Origin: JAKPRU01 sp029568995
GTDB lineage: Bacteria; Hinthialibacterota; Hinthialibacteria; Hinthialibacterales; JAKPRU01
Assembly: GCA_035430965.1 (NCBI GenBank)
Contig: DAOMHQ010000001.1
Span: forward strand, 9,636-73,635
Direction of reading: 5' to 3'
Length of the DNA: 64,000 nt
Both the position numbers and the translations under genes were made by a program. The notes under the pieces were generated by a model. That model was not told where the DNA came from. It ran no database searches and saw only the letters and a list, made by a program, of their open reading frames with translations. This document shows, in pieces, positions 34,503 through 42,220 of the stretch. Position 1 is the stretch's first letter. Each line of letters begins with the position of its first letter.

Positions 34503-34714
34503 CAGGGAAATCTCCTTTTGGGTTTCGGTGCTCCAACATACCGAGAGGCCGATTCGTTGTCTATTCAAGACCGGCGAAAAGGCGTACAATCTTGTCGGGG
34601 CTCAGATGATTGTATTAACTGTACTATAACAGAAATCCTGTTTCTTTTGAATGCTTCTCTTGACCTAGTATATGCATGATTATGGCAGAAAAGGGAGAAA
34701 GCAGGGATAAGCCG

Positions 34715-34746
34715 GATGGGACGGATGGGACGAATGGGACGGATGG
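34715..34746. repeat. Short tandem repeat GATGGGACG
   Basis: Three to four copies of a 9-nt unit (GATGGGACG/GAATGGGACG) just before the parvulin gene. In the gene's frame it would read MGRMGRMGRM, which is unlikely to be translated. Confidence 0.8.
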
Positions 34747-34769
34747 AAAGGAAACGGGAGGACAGGAAG

Positions 34770-36407
34770 ATGTTTCAGATCAATGGAAGTGCCGTCGGAA
34801 GATCAAGTCTCCGAGGAGTATCCATGATAAGCCTCTGTTTTTATTTGATTTACGTGTATATCGGAAGCGCCGATTCCGCCGAAATGGGAAAATTGGCTGC
34901 GGAATTTGGGGAGAACCGAAAAGTCACAATGGAGGATATCGGATTCTGGGCGGAGTTGCGCTGTGTTCCGGAACCGTCTGCTGAATCCGAATGGATCGGT
35001 TTTGTGGCGAAACAGATCGTGCTCGGGGAGGCAGCAATTGCCTTATTGGCCGGGGAATATCCTCAGGAAATGGGACCAGTCGGCACGATCAAACCGTATG
35101 TGCAGCGGCATCACGCTGTCCAGGTTTTAAGGAAAGCCTGGCTGCGGGAGTCTCAGCCCACCGAGGAAGAAGCCCGGAAAGCGTACGAAGAATATCTTTC
35201 CACACTCTCCCGGGAGCCGAAATTGACGTTTGACCATATTTTCCTGGATACACATCGGATTACGGACCCGAACGAACTCAAGAAAGTGGAAGACCAGGCA
35301 AACGAGATTCTTAAACGGCTTCGTGCAGGCGAGTCGTTCGCGGACCTGGCGAAACAGTATTCGAATGGAGAAAGCGCGGCACAGGGAGGCCGGTCCGGCC
35401 CGATTCCCCTGGGGAAAATATCGAAACGGATTGAGGAATACATTCTCAGCCTCAAGGATGGGGAAATCAGCGATGTGTTTGCGGGGAAGTACGGATATCA
35501 GATTTTCCGGCGGGTTTCGCTTGCGCCGGACCCGGCGCCGACCTTCGAGGAGAAACGAGAGGCGCTTGCACTCGCATTTTCACGCAGCAAGGCCTATCAG
35601 CGGGAAAAAGCACTTGTAGAGAAAGCGGCAGGCTCGGAACCGACTTTTGAGCCGGATTTCCTGAACGCTGTGCGGGAGACTCTTCCCTGGGGATTGGAAA
35701 CCATGGGATTGGGCGGCGAGTCGGACGATCATCTCATCCAGTTCCTTCAGCGCGAGTGGATTTTGCGGACGGAGGCCGAACAACCCGTGTTCTTCAACAA
35801 TTCGGAGGTACTGAGGAGAACGGCGCTCTGGGAGGGGGGCGAATGCCTGAGGCGATATCTACAGAAGGCGCTTCCACCGGTTGAGGTGACCGATAGCGAA
35901 ATTGCCGACTTCATCCGCCGCCGTCCGGACCGTCTGATGTCTCCCGAACAGGTTCACCTGGCAGTCATCAAGGTGTTTGATCGTATCGGGGATGCCTCTT
36001 CACCGGCGGAAATCCGCCTGGCCGAGGAGGCTACTCAGGATCGTTTGGATGAGGCGCTGAAACGAATCCGGGAGGGCGAGACATTTGCCGATGTCGCCCG
36101 CGATATCTCCGAAGATCCAAGCGCCGAGAACGGCGGCGACATCGGAACCAGCCCTGTGGATCGGCTGGGACACGCGATGGCCCAGGCCCAGCAGGGTCTC
36201 AAAGACGGAGAAAGCAGCCGGGTTGTCCGAGGGCGGGATTATGGGCTGATTCTGCACCAGATTGCCGTAACTCCCGCGCACCCTCTTCCCGAAAAGGAGG
36301 CGCAGACGGAGGCCAGGAATCAAATCACCGGGCAGAAACGAAAGGAGGCTCTGCGCACTATCCAGGATAAGATCCTGAACGACATGAAATTCCGGTTGGT
36401 TAATTGA
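34770..36407 (+). CDS. Secreted double-parvulin peptidyl-prolyl isomerase
   Basis: 545-aa exported protein with two parvulin (PpiC/rotamase) domains, about 149-255 (TFDHIFLDTHR, FADLAKQYSNGESAAQGGRSG, IPLGKI) and 389-495 (HLAVIKVFDRIG, FADVARDISEDPSAENGGDIG). A SurA-like helical region lies before and between them. It would assist folding of outer-membrane or secreted proteins. ATG 34770 has GGAGG 8 nt upstream and yields MFQINGSAVGRSSLRGVSMI as a positively charged signal N-region; ATG 34824 also has GAGGAG and remains possible. Confidence 0.87.
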   Translation: MFQINGSAVGRSSLRGVSMISLCFYLIYVYIGSADSAEMGKLAAEFGENRKVTMEDIGFWAELRCVPEPSAESEWIGFVAKQIVLGEAAIALLAGEYPQEMGPVGTIKPYVQRHHAVQVLRKAWLRESQPTEEEARKAYEEYLSTLSREPKLTFDHIFLDTHRITDPNELKKVEDQANEILKRLRAGESFADLAKQYSNGESAAQGGRSGPIPLGKISKRIEEYILSLKDGEISDVFAGKYGYQIFRRVSLAPDPAPTFEEKREALALAFSRSKAYQREKALVEKAAGSEPTFEPDFLNAVRETLPWGLETMGLGGESDDHLIQFLQREWILRTEAEQPVFFNNSEVLRRTALWEGGECLRRYLQKALPPVEVTDSEIADFIRRRPDRLMSPEQVHLAVIKVFDRIGDASSPAEIRLAEEATQDRLDEALKRIREGETFADVARDISEDPSAENGGDIGTSPVDRLGHAMAQAQQGLKDGESSRVVRGRDYGLILHQIAVTPAHPLPEKEAQTEARNQITGQKRKEALRTIQDKILNDMKFRLVN

Positions 36408-36457
36408 TCCCTTGCCGGGTTATCCCGCAATACAACTGAATGGGCCTGGCGTATATT

Positions 36458-36520
36458 GTCATTCCGAACGAATGTGAGGAATCTCTATGAAGCGCAAGAT
36501 CGCCAAGCCGGGATCTTCGC
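36458..36520. repeat. Interspersed repeat R6
   Basis: GTCATTCCGAACGAATGTGA then GGAATCTC and GCCGGGATCTTCGC, in the convergent spacer between the parvulin and glycosyltransferase genes. It resembles widespread CATTCTGAGCGAAG-type bacterial repeats. No second copy was found in this window. Confidence 0.55.
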
Positions 36521-36524
36521 AGAA

Positions 36525-38702
36525 TTATCGAATCGCCGCCGCATACGAATCGCCTATTTTTTGAATCTGAACACGTTTCAGCGAAGAAATATCCTTTACT
36601 GAAAATATAACCATGGGAATAGCCGGATATTGATCGAATATCTCCCGGAGATCCTGTGATCCTGCAATTTTCTTTACAGGGATGACCGTCCTCTCGAAAT
36701 GTTCGCCGATCAGTAATTGCTCCGCCATGATTCCGCCTTCAATCGCGACAGGCATATCCTTCGGATACCTTTGAGTGTACTCCATAATTTCTCTGTCCCG
36801 AGGGAACATTAAAATGGCCCGGTCATAGAAAGTAATCAAATCGGGATCATAGTGCAAACGAAGTTGATTTGTGTAATAGAGAATAGGGGATAACGAGCCG
36901 AGAATGGAAGTCGCCACAACGAACCATTTGAATACCGCCGATCGGGTGAAATATCGATCCATCGCAAGCGCGGCAAGCGGGAAGAACAATACAAGTACAG
37001 GAAGGTAGAAGCGCAGGAAAGTCAGCGGCTGCCAGAGAATGACCCCGGCCTGCAAGACAAGACCGATACATCCCGCGATCAGAATTGTGGCGATATGTGG
37101 ATTCCGCAGGTTCCGCACTGCCATTCCGAATCCGAGAATCATCAAGACCAATGTGCCGAGAGAGAATCCGATAGGACTTGCACCCAGTCGATACAGTCGT
37201 TGATTACCCTCCCATGCCCAGAATCCGTCAGTCCCGTACACATCACAGAAAGGGATGCGGCTCAAGAGTCGAAACAGCGGTTCCCGTAAATCGGGAGAAG
37301 TGCGCTCTCCGGCATGAGCCGAAAACGCCGACGGCAGGACAAGGGAATCGGTCAATTCTCCACCGAGACGTAACACATTCACAGGTACATAATCCGGGCG
37401 AAATGAGGTATAGGAAGAAGGATATTTCGTGGAAGGTCCCGCCGCGCGCAAATGGATATCCATGTAGGAGTATCCACCCAGCAGAACCGCTAGAGCGGCA
37501 AGAACAAATAGATAATTCAGATAGTTCGATAGATTCGCTTTCTTCAGATACAGCAAAATCACTCCGGTAATGAAAATACCGGCAACGGGGAATAGCCCGG
37601 TGTATTTGGTTCCCATGGAAAGTCCGATCGCCATGCCGCAGCCCAGGAGTCCGGCGGGAAAGGTCTCTGTGATTTGCAGGAGAAAGGCTAATGCCGCAAT
37701 GGCATACGCAGCGGTCCAGGTGTCGTTCTTGAGCCAGGCGGCATGAAGAAGAATATCGGGAACACTGAGCCAGAGAAACGCGGTCGCTATGCAGGCAATG
37801 CGATTCTCGGTCAGAGCACGGCAGGCGGCGTACACAGCGAGACCGGATAAGAATAGTGAAATCCACTGAAACAGAAAAAGTAAAGGAATATTCTTTGTAA
37901 ATAAAACTACCCACAACAAATGCAATTCCATGACCATGGGAAAATCGGTCTGACGGATATCCTGGGTCGGATACGGAGCCAGAGAACCCTGCTGCAAGTA
38001 AAAATACACGCGCGGAAGATGATAGGAGATTCCATCATATCCGATAAAATACAACGGGAGGAAAGTATTCAGTATCAGAATAAACAGAAACGCGAGGAGA
38101 AATGCGCCGCCGATCCACCAAAGCCAGGTTGGCAGGCTGTGGAATGACGGGATGCCCTCTACGGGTGGGACATCAACCTGCGGCGGCTTTCGATTCCAGA
38201 TAGATATGCAGATAACCAGAAGGATCAGGTGCAGGATAATCCACGCCGATTTTGAATTGAGAAGACTGAGAATCGACAAGAGATATCCGCTCAGAACAAT
38301 CACCGAAGAGAACAGCAATGCAATGAGAAGCGTTCGATGGGCGCGAGTGGGACAGCGAACAAAGGCGGCAATGCAGAAGGACAGCACCAGCACACACAAA
38401 AAATCGAAAATCCACAGGAAATCATTCAATATTGCGGACAGAATCCAATTATTTGGACATTCGGCATGAGAGATTTCGGCGGTTTTGGAATCGATTAGAC
38501 GAGCAGGATCGGATACTGGGGCACCAGTGGGAGTCTCCGGCAGTGCGGCAAGAGTCACGGCAGCATCGGCGTGGCTGGCGCGGATTGTGTCTGCAATCCA
38601 TGCCACACTCGGCGGTTGAATCGCTCGGCCCTCGCCAGACGCACCGATCGCAAGGCCGATAAAGCAAGACGAAATGATAACAGTCCTGAAAATGAATCGC
38701 AT
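36525..38702 (-). CDS. Large membrane glycosyltransferase (GT-C/GT39-like)
   Basis: 725-aa polytopic protein with a signal-like first helix, a short exported region (about 25-85), four helices and then a GT-C type core. The core motif FIGYDGISYHLPRVYFYLQQ places an acidic residue in the first large loop, followed by PTQDIRQTDFPMV. About a dozen further helices precede a C-terminal soluble domain (DREIMEYTQRYPKDM, VIPVKKIAG). It likely transfers sugar from a lipid-phosphate donor. Fully sequential annotation of helices is not possible by eye. It is divergent from the MalF/MalG-type permeases. Confidence 0.8.
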   Translation of the reverse strand: MRFIFRTVIISSCFIGLAIGASGEGRAIQPPSVAWIADTIRASHADAAVTLAALPETPTGAPVSDPARLIDSKTAEISHAECPNNWILSAILNDFLWIFDFLCVLVLSFCIAAFVRCPTRAHRTLLIALLFSSVIVLSGYLLSILSLLNSKSAWIILHLILLVICISIWNRKPPQVDVPPVEGIPSFHSLPTWLWWIGGAFLLAFLFILILNTFLPLYFIGYDGISYHLPRVYFYLQQGSLAPYPTQDIRQTDFPMVMELHLLWVVLFTKNIPLLFLFQWISLFLSGLAVYAACRALTENRIACIATAFLWLSVPDILLHAAWLKNDTWTAAYAIAALAFLLQITETFPAGLLGCGMAIGLSMGTKYTGLFPVAGIFITGVILLYLKKANLSNYLNYLFVLAALAVLLGGYSYMDIHLRAAGPSTKYPSSYTSFRPDYVPVNVLRLGGELTDSLVLPSAFSAHAGERTSPDLREPLFRLLSRIPFCDVYGTDGFWAWEGNQRLYRLGASPIGFSLGTLVLMILGFGMAVRNLRNPHIATILIAGCIGLVLQAGVILWQPLTFLRFYLPVLVLFFPLAALAMDRYFTRSAVFKWFVVATSILGSLSPILYYTNQLRLHYDPDLITFYDRAILMFPRDREIMEYTQRYPKDMPVAIEGGIMAEQLLIGEHFERTVIPVKKIAGSQDLREIFDQYPAIPMVIFSVKDISSLKRVQIQKIGDSYAAAIR

Positions 38703-38857
38703 TGTGGAATACCCGAAATGGTCTCAACGTGTCGGCGGAAGATATCACGCCGTTTGGCGAACGGACAGAGAAATTGGGGTCTGGCTGCATTTCACTTGGG
38801 AAATGTGTGCCTTATATGTTACGGTTCCGGGAATGCAATCCGATTGAGCGAGATGTT

Positions 38858-39757
38858 ATGAGACGGTCTTTCGACAGAGCGCATGGCCGCCGTCAGGAGC
38901 ACGGGGCCTATTTGTTGATGCTCCTCCCCACATTTTTCACCCTCTGCCTGTTTTTCTATTATCCGGCGGGCACGGCGCTCTATTACTCCTTTTTCGATTG
39001 GGATGGGGAGAATGCCTGGTTCATCGGGATCCAGAACTTTGTTGACATGTGGTTCGATCCGGTGCTGCACATCAGTCTCGTGAACCTGGCGATTTACGTT
39101 GTTCTCTCGCTGGCGGTCGGTTTGGCGATGCCGTGGCTGGGGGCGGAGTTGATTTTCGGGCTTCGCCGATCCTCCTGGCGGAGTTTCTTTCAATTTTCCT
39201 TCCTGGTTCCGACCCTGGTTCCAGGCATTGTGGTGATTCTTCTGTGGCAATTTATGTACGACCCATCGTTGGGGCTTTTGAATGCGGCGCTGGAGACGCT
39301 GGGACTGGGGGAGCGCGCCATGTTGTGGTTGGGAAGTCCGAAGACGGCACTTTACTGTTTTGTGGGAATCGGATTTCCGTGGGTGTCGGGAACTTCCGTC
39401 TTGATTCTGCTTTCCGGATTGAATGCCATTCCCACATCGGTCCATGAATACGCCCGCCTGGAGGGAGTGGGGGCTATCCGGCGAGCATGGGAGATCGACT
39501 TTCCGTTCCTGGTCGGGCAGATACGTCTTTTGGCGATTACGGGGTGTATCGGTCTGATGCAGTCATTCGGTTTGCAGTTGATTCTTACTCTGGGCGGACC
39601 GGGCACCTCCACGATGGTTCCCGGCTATCACATGTATTTGAATGCGTTTTCGTATGACCGGCTGGGATACGCCTCGGCATTGGGATTGTTCATCGCGGCG
39701 ATCATTCTTCTGCTGACGGTGGTCACCTCTCGATTCCTGCGAACGGAGGAGATCTGA
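38858..39757 (+). CDS. Carbohydrate ABC transporter permease, MalF/UgpA type
   Basis: 299-aa protein with six hydrophobic segments and the cytoplasmic EAA loop HEYARLEGVGAIRRAWEIDF. It forms half of the channel of a CUT1-type sugar importer, together with the gene starting 1 bp after its stop. The ATG has only weak GAG upstream. Neither a binding-protein nor an ATPase gene is adjacent, which is unusual because CUT1 operons normally start with the binding protein. Confidence 0.9.
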   Translation: MRRSFDRAHGRRQEHGAYLLMLLPTFFTLCLFFYYPAGTALYYSFFDWDGENAWFIGIQNFVDMWFDPVLHISLVNLAIYVVLSLAVGLAMPWLGAELIFGLRRSSWRSFFQFSFLVPTLVPGIVVILLWQFMYDPSLGLLNAALETLGLGERAMLWLGSPKTALYCFVGIGFPWVSGTSVLILLSGLNAIPTSVHEYARLEGVGAIRRAWEIDFPFLVGQIRLLAITGCIGLMQSFGLQLILTLGGPGTSTMVPGYHMYLNAFSYDRLGYASALGLFIAAIILLLTVVTSRFLRTEEI

Positions 39758-39758
39758 T

Positions 39759-40583
39759 ATGCGGGAAGGGCGCACATTGGAACAAGTGATTTCTCCTGTG
39801 GTTCTCTGGACACTTTTGCTTCTTACATTGATCCCGTTCGTGTATATGCTTTCATTCTCTGTGAAAGATTTGGGGCAGTTCGAGCATGAGAGATGGACCG
39901 TCTCCTTTCCGTTCCATTGGGAGAATTTTCCGGCAGCGTTCCAGGCCATTCAGGGATATGTTTTCAACTCCATTCTGGTAAGCGCTGGGGCGGTTCTGGG
40001 AGTATTGGCGCTGTCCGCCCTGGGGGGATTTGCATTTGCGCGGGGAAAGTTCCCGTTCAAAGAGACGCTGTTTTACCTGGTGATCGGCGGCATGATGATC
40101 CCCGGCATTCTGTACCTGGTTCCGAAGTTCATTCTGTTTCGTGAGTTTGGGTTGATGAATACCCGTTGGGCATTATGGCTGCCTTACTGGACCGAGGGGC
40201 AGCTATTCGGCATTTTCCTGGTGCGCAGTTCGATTGAGGCGCTGCCGTCGGACTTGTTCCATGCGGCGGAGATTGACGGCGCATCGGTGTGGTTGCGGTT
40301 TCGTCATGTGGCGCTTCCGCTGATCAAGCCGATCCTGGCGACTCTGGCGGTGCTGAATGTCCTGTTCACCTGGAATGATATTATCTGGCCCTGGCTCGTT
40401 CTGACCGATCGAAGCATGATGACCATCCCCATCGGCCTGGTATGTTATCGGCGTTCTTTCCTGGACCTGGCAGGACCGATTTTTTCGGCTTATGTGATTG
40501 CCTCTGTGCCGTTGCTGCTGTTATTTGCAGCCACCTCGCGGACTTTCGTTCGCGGATTGACATCGGGGGCGTTCAAGGCGTAA
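39759..40583 (+). CDS. Carbohydrate ABC transporter permease, MalG/UgpE type
   Basis: 274-aa six-helix permease with the EAA loop LFHAAEIDGASVWLRFRHVA followed by LPLIKP. It pairs with the preceding MalF-type subunit. The ribosome-binding site GGAGGAG lies inside the end of the upstream gene, so the two are coupled. An external MsmX-like ATPase is presumably used. Confidence 0.92.
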   Translation: MREGRTLEQVISPVVLWTLLLLTLIPFVYMLSFSVKDLGQFEHERWTVSFPFHWENFPAAFQAIQGYVFNSILVSAGAVLGVLALSALGGFAFARGKFPFKETLFYLVIGGMMIPGILYLVPKFILFREFGLMNTRWALWLPYWTEGQLFGIFLVRSSIEALPSDLFHAAEIDGASVWLRFRHVALPLIKPILATLAVLNVLFTWNDIIWPWLVLTDRSMMTIPIGLVCYRRSFLDLAGPIFSAYVIASVPLLLLFAATSRTFVRGLTSGAFKA

Positions 40584-40658
40584 GTATTACTGCTGTCTTA
40601 TGGAACATCCTCGAAAGGCCGGTTCCTGAGCGCGGGCATACCGGGCAGTTGAAATGGC

Positions 40659-41345
40659 CTAGGCCTCCATCTCTCTGTCCGCTGACGCGCCATTTCCCAT
40701 CTGCAGCAGAATCGCATCCGTTTTGGTCACAAACGAAAATCCGAATGCAAGGTTGGTGAGGCTTGCCAGATGCATTTCCTCATTGATCGATCCGGTTCCA
40801 TCTGCCGGGATAAATATTCGGTAGTCTCGGAAATAGGCATCTCGCGCGGTGGATTCGCAGCACAGGTTGGTCATAATGCCGGAGATGACCAGATCTTCCA
40901 CTTTCAGGCAGCGCAGCACCGTTTCGAGATCCGTATTGTAGAATGCCGAGTACCGATGCTTGAAAACGACCTTTTCGTCCGGCAACGGAGCCAACTCCGG
41001 GTGAATTTCGCTCTCCGGACTTCCTTCAAGACATTTCCCCTCCCACCACCAGTCCATCATCCCACTGTCCAGGTTGTTCGGGTGATGAACATGGCGGGTA
41101 AAGATCACGGGACGATCCGCGCGGCGAAACGCCGCCACCAGTTTTTTCACAGTGGGAAGAATCGCCGGCCCGCCGCATGTAAATGTGGGAGAGGTCGCAT
41201 CAAGAAAAAACAGCTGCATATCAATCACCAGCAGCGCGCTCGCTGACACATTGAGCTGCATCTTATGGCGATTGTAGGGGCGAATCCGCCGCAGCCATGC
41301 TGATGATTTCGATTCGATATTCTCCACCGTCACATAGGATGCCAT
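40659..41345 (-). CDS. Isochorismatase-family cysteine hydrolase
   Basis: 228-aa protein. The catalytic triad of the family is visible: Asp in LLVIDMQLFF, Lys in VVFKHRYSAF and Cys in GIMTNLCCEST. Members hydrolyse isochorismate, nicotinamide, N-carbamoyl amino acids or similar small substrates; which one applies here cannot be read. A strong GGAGGAG precedes ATG 41345. It lies 60 bp from the Hyi-like isomerase gene, in the same direction, so a common transcript is possible. Confidence 0.9.
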   Translation of the reverse strand: MASYVTVENIESKSSAWLRRIRPYNRHKMQLNVSASALLVIDMQLFFLDATSPTFTCGGPAILPTVKKLVAAFRRADRPVIFTRHVHHPNNLDSGMMDWWWEGKCLEGSPESEIHPELAPLPDEKVVFKHRYSAFYNTDLETVLRCLKVEDLVISGIMTNLCCESTARDAYFRDYRIFIPADGTGSINEEMHLASLTNLAFGFSFVTKTDAILLQMGNGASADREMEA

Positions 41346-41406
41346 TCGTTCTCCTCCGCAATCCGATTTTTTCGATTGATTTTACGTTCTTGATTGAAGA
41401 CAATCA

Positions 41407-42171
41407 TCACGCCCCGGCCAAGTCCAGCGCCTGCCGCAAGGCCTGTTCGGTATCGCCGGTCGGCCAGAACTCCAGACCGGCATATCGTCGATAGCCGGTT
41501 TCATCAATCGCTTTGAAAACGGAACGGTAGTCGATCTCGCATCCGGTGAGTTCATGACGCCCCGGGACTCCACCGCAGTGGAAATGCCCGATCAACGGCG
41601 CATATTGCCGCAGGTTCGCAATCAGGTTCCCCTCCGTGATTTGCTGGTGATAGAAATCCATGAGGATCTTGACTTGCGGGCTGTTCACTTCGCGGCACAA
41701 ATCCGCCGCGTCGGACATCCGGGTGAGCCAATACCCGATATGATCGACAATCGGATTAAGCGGCTCGATGACAAGCGTCACTCCCTGTTCCTCCAGGATG
41801 GGAGCCATCCGTTTCAGGTGTCGGACCGCTGTGCGCCAGGTAACCTCAAAACGTTCGTCCGCCCGCGCATTTCCCGTGGTGAGAAGCAGGCAGTCGCAAC
41901 CGAGGCTTTTCGCGACCGAGATGCTCTCTTTCAGACCGGCAATCAGAGCGTCCCCGCCGGTGGGATCGACCAGCGGCTTTTCGGATTCCATGCAGAAGGT
42001 CGCCAGCTGAAGGCCGGTTTCCTCTTTGGCCTTCCTGATCGCATCCAGGTCTTTTCCCCTCCATCCCCAGAACTCAAATGCCTTGAATCCCAGCGATGCG
42101 GTCTTTCGGATTCTCTGCTCAAGCGGGTCTTTTCCCCAGAAGGCTTCGATACAGACAGATAACGTGGGCAT
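41407..42171 (-). CDS. Hydroxypyruvate isomerase-like sugar phosphate isomerase/epimerase
   Basis: 254-aa TIM-barrel protein of the AP endonuclease 2/Hyi family. Metal-binding and catalytic positions are visible: Glu in LVIEPLNPIVDHIGYW, Asp/His in ILMDFYHQQ, HFHCGGVPGRHE and Glu in AGLEFWPTGD. It interconverts hydroxypyruvate/tartronate semialdehyde or a related keto-sugar. ATG 42171 has AAAGGA upstream and no signal peptide follows. It is 49 bp after the GH42-like gene, so it may process sugars that enzyme releases. Confidence 0.88.
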   Translation of the reverse strand: MPTLSVCIEAFWGKDPLEQRIRKTASLGFKAFEFWGWRGKDLDAIRKAKEETGLQLATFCMESEKPLVDPTGGDALIAGLKESISVAKSLGCDCLLLTTGNARADERFEVTWRTAVRHLKRMAPILEEQGVTLVIEPLNPIVDHIGYWLTRMSDAADLCREVNSPQVKILMDFYHQQITEGNLIANLRQYAPLIGHFHCGGVPGRHELTGCEIDYRSVFKAIDETGYRRYAGLEFWPTGDTEQALRQALDLAGA

Positions 42172-42220
42172 GACGGTCCTTTCTTGACGTACTTCGTACA
42201 AGGATTCGGGATTATAGCAC

